A stretch of 64,000 nucleotides of DNA, taken from Salvelinus alpinus. Its lineage: Eukaryota > Chordata > Actinopteri > Salmoniformes > Salmonidae. The translations under genes and the position numbers were made by a program. Positions 32,801 to 43,900 of the stretch are shown here, in pieces. Below the pieces are notes generated by a model. The model made no database searches, was not told where the DNA came from, and saw only the letters and a program-made list of their open reading frames with translations. Numbering within the stretch: position 1 is the stretch's first letter; each line of letters starts with the position of its first letter. The stretch lies in assembly GCF_045679555.1 (NCBI RefSeq), contig NC_092087.1, forward strand, positions 81,400,901-81,464,900, written 5' to 3'.

Positions 32801-35800
32801 GAACAAAGTGACGTTAATTAGACGAGGGGAGATACTGAGATCTGGAGCTCAGGGGAGAATAAAAGATGGGTGGAAACTTTGTTCATGGAGTCATTGGTAA
32901 CCAATCTCCTGGTGTAGCGTTCCGTTACACCATAGTGGGTCTTTTATACATTTAGACTTTAACATATTTTGTATCTTTTGACATCGAAGACTTCTGGTAT
33001 GTACCACTTCATAACTGTATTCTAATTGCACAAGTGTAATAAATTGGATTACTTTAAGATAGATAAGAACGGCAGTTGTCATATTTCTGAGTAATATTCC
33101 TTGAATTATTATTAGATGTATGGTCTAATGGTAAATGTCATTCATACTACACACAGCAGATATGCTTGGCTTCTAACTGTGCAGCTCTGAGCTAAGGTTA
33201 AATCAATCATTTAATGCTAGGACATTGATCGCAAGATATTAGCTCTGTCTCTCAGCCTCTGAATACCTCCAGGTTATCTTGGACTCATGTAACTTATAGT
33301 ATTGTGAGTGGTGCAAGGCTCGCTACCTTGACTAGATCCATGGGATACGCTTTTCGACCTATAGCATTCACATGGTAATGGAGTCAGATTGAAGACTATG
33401 ATATGGTTGTATTACTCCAGTCCTCCTCAGTAGGTTGGATTTCCACTCTTTTATATGTCTTTGTGTTTTGTGCACATTCTTCCCCCTGTTTGTTTCCTGT
33501 ATATAGCAGTTCTCCCAGGAGTAGCTCTCACCTCTGGCAGGTCCTGGGGTAGAATAGCCCCACTGTGTGAGGGTCATTCCCTCATCAGCCAGCTCCATCA
33601 GGTCACACAGAGTCTGGCTGCCCACTGGAAGGTGCCCTGTCCCTGGGGTGGAAGGGAGCGAAGAGGGGGCTGCCTGGGTGGAGAAGACTGGTTGTTGGGA
33701 GGAGGGGATAGGTTGCTTGGTCATAGAGATGCCTTCTGTTATGGAAAGGTTGGTGGAGGATACAGGCATGGCCTTGGTAGGACAGACCATATCCGTCTAG
33801 AAGACAAATTGAGTGAAATAAATTTAAGTGTGAATGAAAAGACTATGAATCAAGATACACGCATACTTTTAACGCAAAGCAGAGTATTAGAAGCAAAGCT
33901 GTGCATGTATGAGTAACACACGCACACAGGCTCTCACCTTTAGAGACACCCAAGGCTGTATAAACTCTCTGAGCTCTGGGGTGTAGAACTCAGAGATGAC
34001 CTTCGGCCCTCCATCCCGCAACGCACTCTTCTGCCAGAGGGGGCCAGCACCAGTGCTGCAGGAGGGCAGGGAGCTGGGGCAGCGTGTGGGGGTGGGCGGC
34101 GAGGGGGCGCGGGTACGGAGGAGGAGGCCAGCCACGCGCTCCTGTAGTCGCCTCAGGGCTGTCTCCGAGTCCTGGACCAGGAGGAGGGGAGGGGGGCGAG
34201 GTGGTGCACCCTTTTTCCTCTTGCCACGCCCCTTACCTGGGGGAGGAGTCAAGAGAAAAGGACTCGGCTATGATATTAATCATATAATATAAACATCATC
34301 AAAATGTTTATACATGTATAGTTTCATATCAATGCATTTAGTATAGTTTGCTCCCGTTTTACATAACAAAGGGAAATTGTTTTTCGTCACAGCAAATACA
34401 TCCTTATAATCCTAGAATAATGCATTGCCTAAACAATATGTAGGTTCAGTCAAGATAGTGACTTACTCGTCTTACTTGGTTCAGCTCTCCACTTCAATGG
34501 TGACAGAGAAATGTGAGGGAGGGGGGCTGGGAGCTGCTGACCACCTTCTCTCTCCATCTCCCTCTGTAACTCTCTCTGCATGTCCCGCTCCATCTCTTTC
34601 TCCTGCTCCAGGAGGGAGTGGGACAGGGCCATGGCCACCATGGTGTCTTCGTCCAGGCCACGGGGCTTCTTTCTGGGCTTCTTCCTGCCCGGGAGGCTGG
34701 GGTCTGTGGAGCCTTTACGCTTGGAACCTCCGGCCTGCGGACTGGGGGAGAGGAGAGGGTTATTCACGGGTGGAATAGAATAGTTTATTGTCCTCCAGCA
34801 TTTGAACAACGCAGTGTTTCTCCTACAATCTTTCTCTAGGTGGGACAGAAAGGCCCCAAAAGCATCATACAGGGGCGGTTCAGTAGGGCACAACATTAGC
34901 TCTATCAAGTACACTTCTATCTGCAATGTTCAGTATGTTGCACCCTCCTGAGCACGACTTAATGCTTCTAACATCAAAGTTATCAATTTAATGTACAGTA
35001 ATAGCAGTCAAGTTGTTTGGGTTGGTTGATGGTTTAAAGGGGCGGGACCAATCAGACCAGGGTGACTCACGGTTGGTTGGCAGTGCTGTCAGTCAGGTCC
35101 TCTGCAACTTGTCTCTGTACAGCCTGCAGCAGCACGGCAGGAGCCACGCCCATCGTGGAGGAGCAACGCTTCAGGTGGGCCGCGCGACTCTTCTGGGACT
35201 TGAACCGTTTACCACAGATGGGGCATTCTGGGACGCTGGGAGCGGGAGGAGGGGCGGGGGCAGCACTGTCCTCACTCTCGTCTAGACACCTGGATAAGGG
35301 GACATGGGGTGTCCCAATAAAGTAAACTGGTTTATTTTCCTTGTCTCCTTTCCTTCATCTGCACTGATCTGAAAACACTGGATTGTTGAAGGCTAAACAT
35401 CAGAAGCCACAAGAGGACTTGATTTCACCTATCCAGTTCCTCAAGATCAGGAAAGGAAACGAGGCAGTATCTTCTTTGAAGTCATTGACTGTTCCATTAA
35501 CAGACAGAATCTGGAGTTAGATGGGTCTTTGGGGTCATTGACTGTTCTAGTAACAGACAGATTCTGGAGTTAGATGGGTGAGAGAGCAAGTGTCTGTGTG
35601 TCCAGCTCCAGTCGTCCCTACCTGTTGATGTGTTGGGTGCGTCCTGTGGGGCTCATGGCAGACAGGTCTTTCTGGCAGAGCTGACAGAAGAACAGGCCTC
35701 CCTGTTCCAGGTCCACTGCACTACCCTGGGCCTCCCTGTCCAGCTCCTCCTGTAGACGCAGGGCCAGGACCTCATCCGAGTCATCCACCTGGGGGTCCAG

Positions 35801-36473
35801 TGGTAGGGGAGTGGAGGCGGAGGTGGATGGAACTGAACAGGGAGGTCAGAGGTGGAGAGAAAGGTCATTAGCATGCCATTGAGTGTACACACAAATTAAT
35901 GAAAATACACACCATAGAATCTAGAGTAAAGACACATTGATGGATCTCACCTTCATTATCTGGCAGTGGATGGGGAGCAGCACTGTCACTTTCACTCCCT
36001 GTTGCTGCAGGCGGATTCCTCTCACCATGCACCAGCTTCTGTGGATTGACTCTCTTGAACTGCTGCATCCTGTGTAGCACTTTCTCCTTCACCCCCATTC
36101 CCCTATCCTCAGGTTGAGACCCAGCAACATCCACAGCCACTAATGACCCATTCTCTCCTACACCAAGTTCAATACCTCCATTGACCACTGCTTGTTTAGA
36201 TTTGTCTGTATTGGAGGAAAGTCGGTTTGGTTCATCACAAGTGGTAGAGATGGAGGAAACGTGTTCAGACTTGTTACCCAAAGCTCCCTTTGAACTTGGG
36301 CCAACATCTTTCTTCTTCCTCCTAGTCGTCACCCTTTTGGTGGGTATGTCTTTCGCAGTGTCCTGGGACGAGGGCTCTGCAACACTTCTCTTCTCGGTTA
36401 CGCCTGCTTTTCTGCGGACTCGTTTGAGCAACTTAGAGCAGAGGTCCACGAAGTCTTGATCAGAGTCGTCCAT
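26861..36473 (-). CDS. slx4: SLX4 structure-specific endonuclease scaffold (FANCP, BTBD12)
   Basis: SLX4 docks SLX1, MUS81-EME1 and XPF-ERCC1 for Holliday-junction resolution and crosslink repair. Coding exons from the start: 35951-36473, 35622-35832, 35071-35289, 34467-34741, 33938-34236, 33532-33796, 32012-32187, 31620-31766, 31326-31495, 28356-31102, 28040-28142, 27353-27685, 26861-27218. All junctions are GT-AG and in phase, giving 1941 residues (human 1834). Domains in order: two UBZ4 ubiquitin-binding zinc fingers (CQLCQKDLSAMSPTGRTQH, with its last Cys in the next exon; CPICGKRFKSQKSRAAHLKR then C); the BTB dimerisation domain (NPQFSDVQLQVDSGEVYFTH, VYTLLQYLYTAHCP); a long acidic region; a SAP-like segment (NKLNRFGVRPLPKRQMILKL); and the C-terminal SLX1-binding domain (YGQILLYQPLVLSDFQDRLK), ending in a basic tail. 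No lesion is seen. Confidence 0.96.
28356..31102 (-). CDS. slx4: slx4 large exon (acidic, low-complexity region)
   Basis: A single 2747-base exon encoding about 915 residues after the BTB domain. The first third is rich in Glu and Asp, including EEEVEEDEDRGEEGG and EKEESEEEEEGG. The rest is Ser/Pro-rich and poorly conserved, apart from short motifs such as VPVCKELL and WDDWGEEEALPLSQRVNP near the end. SUMO-interaction-like hydrophobic-acidic motifs occur: IEIIDLSISPP, and ELIVLSDSSEEMEVGD. In mammals this exon also carries MUS81/PLK1-interaction regions; that assignment is by position only. Confidence 0.92.
31860..31990. repeat. Half of a hAT-type MITE in slx4 intron
   Basis: 'ctttctggagagctactggg' and 'ttttgctccaaccctgctct' match one arm of the element at 22770-22952. 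The other arm is not present. Confidence 0.45.
32188..33531 (-). other. slx4 intron of 1.3 kb without a recognised element
   Basis: Mostly unique-looking. 32520-33080 is AT-rich with a promoter-like 'agaataaaagatgggtggaa', and could be part of an old dispersed element, but I found no ends or target duplication to support this. Confidence 0.35.
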
Positions 36474-36481
36474 TGTATTTG

Positions 36482-36790
36482 ACTGTTAGTGGTCTGCTTC
36501 TTGCGCCACTAGATAGCCAGATGTATTGATTGTTTTGATAGTAGCTAACGTTAGCCTCTCGGGACTGAGAGCCATGGAGGTTAATGCTGCTAGCTAGCTA
36601 AAAATGTGAGGTGGCATTTGTGAAATATCCTCTCTTCAGCATAAATATTCAGCATAATTTAGAAATGAATGTGCCATTACTGCATGAAAATTTAACAGTT
36701 GCATCTATGACAGTGAAAACATGTATTACGAGCTAAATTAGTTTATTATTCAAAATACTCACATTCGACTGCTTCAATACTTCCGGTCAC
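36482..36790 (-). other. slx4 5' UTR intron and likely non-coding first exon
   Basis: Reading the minus strand, a short exon from about 36790 ends at a donor (CGAAT|gtgagtattt, 36763/36762). An acceptor (ctaacag, 36483) precedes the ATG at 36473 by nine bases. This gives a small non-coding first exon; inferred from splice signals only. Confidence 0.5.
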
Positions 36791-36796
36791 GTGACC
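36779..36796 (-). promoter_or_regulatory. slx4 promoter motifs: ETS site and CACGTG E-box
   Basis: The minus strand reads ggtcacgtgaccggaagt: a perfect palindromic E-box GTCACGTGAC directly joined to a CCGGAAGT ETS-type site, 300 bases upstream of the ATG. This pairing is typical of housekeeping and DNA-repair promoters (USF or MITF-type plus ETS factors). Binding is not shown by sequence alone. Confidence 0.5.
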
Positions 36797-37055
36797 ACAG
36801 GCTTGACGTCTACCCAGGTCATGTGATAGGGTGGATTCATGCGTTACAAGACCCCTTTACTAAATAATTTACAACATTTAGAAAATATTACCAGTAGAAG
36901 AATAGCAATTAGCTTTAAACTGAAGTGACCATAGTGATGGCTATATCATTTGATCAAACAATAAAATATTCTAAAATCCACAGCTTCTCCCCTGAAATCA
37001 TGGTAAGTCATTTGCAACACCTTTGTGTGTAATGTATATATTTTTAAAAGGTAAC

Positions 37056-37274
37056 CTTTATTTAACTAGGCAAGTCAGTTATGAACACATTCTTATTTAC
37101 AATAACGGCATACACCGGCCAAACCCTGATGACGCTGGGCCAATTGTGCACCGCCCCTATGGGACTCCCAATCACAGCCAGTTGTGATACAGCCTGGATT
37201 CGAACCAGGGTGTCTGTAGTGACGCCTCAAGCACTGAGATGCAGTGCCTTAGATCGCTGCGCCCCTCGGGAGCC
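37056..37274 (-). mobile_element. tRNA-derived SINE (Leu-type head)
   Basis: On the minus strand, from 37274: a head 'gggctcccgaggggcgcagc', then 'taaggcactgcatctcagtg', 'gggagtcccataggggcgg', and the 3' end 'gacttgcctagttaaataaa'. Same family as 20527-20731 but better preserved. Confidence 0.85.
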
Positions 37275-37507
37275 CGTTTTACCTGAAATTGGCATGGCTT
37301 CTTGAGAGATTATTGAATGACGCCCACATACTCACTTTACCTGTTCTCATTCTAAGACTGCCCTAATACTCACTTTTCCACTCATTTTCAAAAACACGCT
37401 CACAACCTCATCCTAGTTCAAGTATGCCATCAAAATTGCAGGGCAAACAATCCCACAAACCACGATGACACAGAAGTATAACTCCAAGTGTTTTCTGTTG
37501 CACACAG

Positions 37508-37513
37508 TTTATT
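37508..37513 (-). terminator. Candidate polyadenylation signal of crebbp
   Basis: TTTATT on the plus strand (AATAAA on the minus strand), about 1.37 kb downstream of the crebbp stop. Other A/T-rich candidates lie nearer the stop, so the true site is uncertain. Confidence 0.35.
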
Positions 37514-38879
37514 TAACAATATGGTATATAAGTAAGAAATGAGTCTTTAACCAGTTTATACAGTGATTTCATTCGCTCTTCCTTATATTTATAATATTTT
37601 TGCTTAATAACAACTTGCATGATTTACAATATGGAGCTAGGAGAACGTAACCCACCCCAAGTTTTATTCAAGTTTGTGTTTTTGAGAGAGGGGAATGAGG
37701 ATGGAGGGTTGATAGACAGCTGGACTATTTATTTATCTATTTTCAAAACAAACAAGCAGTCAAGCAGTGAACACCCATTCCCCCTCAGGATAAGAGTCAG
37801 TTGTCTGTTCTCTTTATATACTTAACTTTACACAACAAATTATGACAAACTTTTTAAATGACAGAACCACAATTTTCTACATCCGCAAGTCAAGACAGAG
37901 ATTCCGGTTTCCAGGCTAGTGAGATTTTGTCCTTGTTTTGTTGTGTATGTGTTTTGAGAGTTTGGCATTCCGTGTATGTGTGTGTCAAGTGTTTCTGCAT
38001 AAATGCCAGTGTATTACAAACTGCCATAGTCCATTTCCTATTTCAATACAAATGGATAGTTCTCCTCGAACACACACACACGTCACAAAGAGGAAAAAGA
38101 GTCGCTCTCTCTCAAATACAGGTGGATCTATAAAAATTGTACAACACTTTAGATTACAATTGCCAGGGCTACATCTGGAATGGCTCCCTATTCCTTATAT
38201 AGTGCACTACACTATTGGGAATAGGGAGACATTTTCTGGGATCCCAGGAATGAGAAGAGCTTGAGAAGAGAAAAGAAACCTATGCCGATTCCCAGACAAA
38301 AAATATTTTACGGTCTCAACACAAAACAAAAAAATGCTTTACTTAAAAAAAAGGTACAAAATTAAAAGTATGAATACTATAATGCAATTGTTTTGTACAT
38401 TTTCTTTAAAAAAGAAAACGAAAAAAGGCATGACATCATACCAAATACCAAACAAATAAAACAAAGTCTGAGCACATTTTGGTCTCAACCAAAAAAATAT
38501 ATATTCTTTGTGATTTAAACAGCAATTTGCAAAATCCCGACTCATTAGGAAGAAGAAACACCAGTTTTAGGAAACATCAACATTCCCCTATAAGTGTTGG
38601 CATTTTTCATTTTATCCCATTTTCTCTCTTTTTACATCTCTTGAAACTTTGTACATGTCAGTAAAAAAAAGAGGAAAGAAATTATTTTTCATGAAAGGGG
38701 ACGGGCCCAGAGTCCGAGTACATCAGTGGAGGATGGGGAGAGTGTGGTTTGTTTCTGGTTGCATCCCAAATGGTACCCTATTCCCTACATAGTGCACTAA
38801 TTTTGAGCAGGGCCCTAGTGCACTAATTGGGAATAGGGTGTCACCTATTTGGGACACAGCCCAAGTCTCCTGTTTAATG
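37514..38879 (-). other. Inferred crebbp 3' UTR
   Basis: AT-rich sequence with several runs of A or T. It contains two palindromic salmonid elements (about 38166-38242 and 38739-38866) that would fold into hairpins in the transcript. No ORF is supported. Confidence 0.5.
38739..38866. mobile_element. Palindromic salmonid element in crebbp 3' UTR
   Basis: Arms 'tgcatcccaaatggtaccct' with 'attccctacatagtgcacta' and 'gtgcactaattgggaatagg' with 'gtgtcacctatttgggac'. The same arm family is at 38175-38235, 55663-55730 and 61570-61655, with a single arm at 13360-13400. Confidence 0.7.
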
Positions 38880-39561
38880 CTACAATCCCTCCACAAACTT
38901 CTCCAGCGTATCTCCTGTCGTATCCCCTCCCGTGCCCAAGTCATTCTTCAACCCTCCTCTGGCGGGCGTGTTCATCTGCGATAGCATAGCGCTCTGCTCC
39001 GTCAAGTGTCCCTGGTCCATGGAGCCAGGCATGGGGCCCCCCAAGCCCGGATGGGGGGACCCCGGGTGGGATGAGGGCTGAACCTGGGGCGAAGGGCTGG
39101 AATGCGGGGGTTGTTGCGAGGGCGGGCACGGGGATTGTACAGGTGCAGGGGACCGGTTGGAAAGGGCATTGGCCATGGGGGACTGGCCAGGGAGGTGAGC
39201 TCCAGGCTGGGGCTGGCTGGCCAGCAGGTGGGCCTGGGGACTCATGGTAGGGCTAGGCAGGACCGGGGAGCCGCCCATCTGCTGCTTGAGGATGGCCTGT
39301 TGGTTAGAGATACCCTGCTGTTGTTGCTGGAGCATCCGCTGGTGCAAGAGGTTCTGGGTGGTGGAGGTGGGGTCCATGCCCAGGCCAGATTGACCCATCT
39401 GGGCCATGGGAGGGAGCTGGCCCTGGGCATGCATGGCTAGCTGCTGCATGCGGAGCTGAGAGTAGCTAGCCGTCTGGCCTTGGGTCTGGGGAGGGAACGG
39501 ACCTGGATGGGCCTGCGGCTGTTGTTGCTGTTGTTGTTGTTGTTGTTGCTGCTGTTGTTGC

Positions 39562-39593
<32 letters not shown>

Positions 39594-39618
39594 TTGTTGC
39601 TGCTGCTGCTGTTGCTGC

Positions 39619-39653
<35 letters not shown>

Positions 39654-40981
39654 TTGCTGCTGCTGCCGAAGGAGCTGTCTCCGGTAGAGCTCCTGTATCT
39701 GGGAAGCGTTGGGTTGGGGGTTGTGTCCAGGGTTCATGAGTTGCCCCTGGGGTCCTAAGGCAGCCATCCCTTGGGCGGTGGGTTGTTGAGGCTGCTGAGG
39801 GGGCATCCCGGGCCTCTGCCCTCCTCCGGCCCCAGCCTGCATTGCCGGCTGGGCTCCCAACATCCCCGGCTGCTGTTGTTGCAGGGGGTTGCTGGCATGG
39901 TACTTGGCCGTTCTCTGTTTGATGAATGCCGCCATGAGCTGAGGGTTGGACTTCAGGATGTTGAGGACCTGCTGCTGCTGCTGGGGTGAGCTGGGGGACT
40001 TGAGGGTCATCAGGAGGTCCTGGAGGGCATTGGGGGCGATGGCCCCGGGTCTCTGGGATGGCGTCTGGGGTCTGGGACCCCCCGGCTGGGGGACTAGCAT
40101 CCTCTGAGCCTGTTGCTGAGGAGACATCATGGGTCTCTGTTGCATCGGTATCCCCTGCTGGGGTTGACCCACCTGAGGAGGGACTACAACTCCTGGTTGT
40201 CCAGGCTGAGCTCCCGCTATGGCTCCCCCAGCGCTGGGCCACTGACCTGGGGCCATGGGCTGCTGCATGCCCTGGGGCCCTCTGGGTCCCACCATTTGAC
40301 CCCCAACCATCTGCATGGGTCCGGCCATGCGTTGCTGCTGCTGGGGGTTCTGTTGGGGGTTCTGCTGGTGCAGGCCGTTCATGTTGACCCGGTAGTTCTG
40401 CTGGTTCTGCTGCTGCGCCTGGGCCACCATCTCAATGTGCCGCGCCATCTTGACCGCAGCGAGAGGGGGTTGTTGTTGAGAAGGTTGTTGAGGTTGAGGG
40501 GGTGGCTGGGGTTGGGGAGGTTGCGGGGGGAGAGGTGACTGCTGCTGGTGTAAAGGAGACGCTTGAGGTCCCCCCTTGCCCTGCGAAGCTGGTGTTAGGG
40601 GATGACCGTTGCGAGGAGGGAACACTGGTGACATACCTGCAGCGTTTGGGGTCTGCGGCTGGTTTGAAAGTGGTTGTTGGGGGGTTTGGGGTGTGTTAGG
40701 CTGGGGGTGTGAGGGGGTGGTGTTGGGGGTTGTAGTGGGGGCCTGAGGGGGGGACGGTAAGCTCTGAGGCATTGCTCTTCCCTGCATGGTGGCCATTCTT
40801 CTCCTCATCATCTGAGCCTGCTGTAAGCGGTGCTGGAGCTGCTGCTGCCTAAGCTTGTGCTTGATGTTAAGACAGAATGGTACAGGACACTTGTTCTCCT
40901 GGCAGTGCTTGGCATGGTAGCAGCACAGAGCGATGAGCTGCTTGCACACGGGGCAACCACCGTTAGTCTTCCTCTTGCAAC
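38880..40981 (-). CDS. crebbp: crebbp last exon: TAZ2 end, NCBD, polyQ, C-terminus
   Basis: 699 codons plus stop. It opens with [20 protein letters not shown] and [20 protein letters not shown] (TAZ2). Long Gln/Pro-rich stretches follow, then the nuclear-coactivator-binding domain ([40 protein letters not shown]), a run of 49 glutamines at 39519-39665, and the conserved end [15 protein letters not shown]. The frame is intact throughout. The antisense poly-Leu frame is a shadow. Confidence 0.96.
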
Positions 40982-43900
40982 CTAAAATAGATAAGATATG
41001 TTATTGTCAATTGTCAAGGATACATCTAAGTGTACCCCCCTGAGAGACACATGGATCCACAAAGGTTAAGAGGACAGGGTCAGTCGCAGTGCCGTGCCCT
41101 TGGAGCAGTTTTGGGGTTAAGTGTCTTGCTCAAGGGCACAACGGCAGGACACTGATGCCAGCAACCAATTTCATTACCTTTGGTGTGCTGCACCACGCGC
41201 TTCATCTTCTGGCAGGACGGCAAGCTGCAGTTGGCGTTGCGACACTGGCAGGCGTGAACCAGGGACTGGATGCAACGCTGGATGCTGAGACGGCGTGACT
41301 CCTGGGGGCTCTTAGAGGCCTCGCCGGCGCCGCCCGCTCCATTGCCGTCGTCGTCCAGCCCCAGGCCCCACTTGACCATCTGGTGCTCGTGGCCCTTGGC
41401 GGCGTAGCAGTTGATACACAGGTCAAAGTCCTGCGAGGAGAGGTGGGGGTTAATACATGCATGGGCAGATGTAAGTGACAGAGACAAGTGAGTGACACAG
41501 CTATTGCCTGCTTGCTCTTTAGGGTCTAGGCCGGGTTACTGTAAAGCACTTTGACAACCGGCTTCATGAAATTCATTTGATTGATTGGGACACAGGAACA
41601 TGGTATAAATCTCCCAAGACGGTGAGGATGTTTGCGCACGTGTGTGTGTCTCTTACCTCACATACGGTACAGTGCCAGCGTGTCTCCACGTGGTGTTTAC
41701 ACTCGTTGCAGGTGTAGACGAAGCGGTCCTGACCCTGGTTGTGCAGCTCCACCAACATGCACATGGTGCTCCACTTACACCTTATGGGAACAAATGGTAG
41801 GAATTCATCAACCAATGGTCCTCTATGGCAGGGGTTTTCAAACCTCTCCTCGGGGACCCCCAGTCGTTCCATGTATTTGATCTATTCCACAGCTAGCACA
41901 CCTGATTCAACTTGTCAACTAACCAGCCTTGAATAGGTGAATCAGGTGAGTTAGTTCTGGGCTACAATTAAATTGTTTTCAAATACTCTTTCAAATACTC
42001 TTGAAACGTCTGGTGGTCCCTGAGGAGAGGTTAGAAACCATTGGCCTACGGAAACGCTCTACCTTACCATCTGAGAGCCACTCCATCCATCAAGCAATTT
42101 GAAAACTGGCTTAAAAATACCAAAACTCACTATCAGACTATCTCTGTGAAGGCCTTTCAGCATCTACCATTGTTGCTTTAGCTGGCTCGATTTTTACTGA
42201 GTGTTTCCTTTTTATTGATACATTTAGGACACTTAACAGAGGCTCTTATCCAGAGCGCCTTAGTCAGTGCATTCAACTTAGGTAAGTCAACAGTCATAAT
42301 TGTTAAATTCTAACGTAGGATTCAAGAGGTAGAACTTTGAGATTCCTCCATTATGAAAAGCACTATACAAATCAAATCTATTATCATTACCTTCTGAGAG
42401 AGCTGAACTCCCAGTGCTTGTCCCGGGCCAGGGTGAGGAAGGCGTCACGGCCGTCCATCAGGTCACAGTTCAGCAGGGGGTCAGGGTCCATGATGGGGGG
42501 CAACATGTTGGCCATCTGGGCTGAGTGCAGGTGGATCACAAAGAACACCTGGAGGGAGAGAGGAGAGAAATACTCTTGAAGAGAGAAGAGAGCATCACTC
42601 AATTCCTGATTGTTTGCCATTGGGTTTGGGTCAGGCCAATAATATCCCAGCTCAGAGATTATAGAAGAGAACCTACACATGGCACCATTCTAAGAAACAA
42701 CTTCATAAAACAGTTAAAGCCATTGAAAGACGACATGCATTTCAAAGCAAGCGTGTTGACGTCATCATACCTCTTTGTGTTTGTCGAGGCTGGCGTAGAG
42801 CTTCTGGGACAGGTCATTGGCTACATTCGGCATGCCAGGCTTCTTCTTATTGGTCCGGCTCACGCTGCCCTTGTTCTTATTGGTCTTCTTGCTGTTCTTC
42901 TTCTTGGCGTTCTTCGTGTCCCCTGGCGTGCCCTGAGGGGAACAGAGGGAAGAGTTAAAAAAATATGGCAAATTAACAAATCTGGACAGTGAGGGCACAA
43001 ACATTCACCACATGCATGTTATGCATTCGACTAATAAATTATTTCACATGAATAAAAATTTTAAGACAAATTTGACTAGACAGGTAGGAGTTATGTATTC
43101 ATGTAGGGAGGTTAGCTATTGATAATGATGTCTCTAGTACTATCATCGGTCTACCCTATGACTCGTCTCTCCTCCTCCCACCTCAGGTGTGTCGGAGCAG
43201 GTTACGTTCTCCTCCTTCTTCCTCTCTTCCGCCTCCTGTTCCAGCTCCTTGATGCTCTCCTCCAGCACGTTGGGCCAGAAGTCCCCCTCGAAGTAGGGCA
43301 TCTCGTTGGCCCCCGTCAGACAGTCCTCTGTCGCCTGCTTGAAGATGTCCTGGAGAAAAACATAGAAGAAGATTACTTTAAATGTCCAATGGACACAAAT
43401 GTTCAACTAATATGAGTCTTCTGCTTGGCTGGTTGTTGCTGTTCTAGCCCTATTAATACATTCAGAAATCTCAAAACACTTTAGAGGTTGAAGGCTTGGT
43501 TGGCCCGGTTGCAGAGAAGACAACTTTCCCAAGGCCAAGGCTGGGGACTCAACTGTACAAAGCCTACAAGATAGGCCTGAAATGCTTTAGCCATTGAGAG
43601 GCCTGCCTTTAAGTCATGGAGGATCCTCTCCACGAAAGCAGTATCCAGCATCTTTTTGTACCACTCCTGCAGCCTCTTGGGCTTGGGGGATCTAACTTTA
43701 ACCCTTAATCCTTACCTTAATCCTAACCTTAATCTTAATCCTAAATCACCTTGAAGTCATGGAGGATCCTCTCAGCGAAGGCCTTCTCCAGCATCTTCCT
43801 GTACCACTCCTGCAGCCTCTTGGGCTTGGGGATCTTCTGGTCGGCAGGGTGGCAGTGGAAGATGTAGTCGTCCCCCTCGCTGGGGGGGCACGCCCAGATG

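Noticed and set aside
32520-33080. Possible LTR or other old element in the slx4 intron
   Set aside because: It has a promoter-like AT-rich profile, but no terminal TG/CA pair, target duplication or second copy could be found in the window.
39480-39758. Poly-leucine frame on the plus strand
   Set aside because: Antisense shadow of the crebbp polyglutamine tract.
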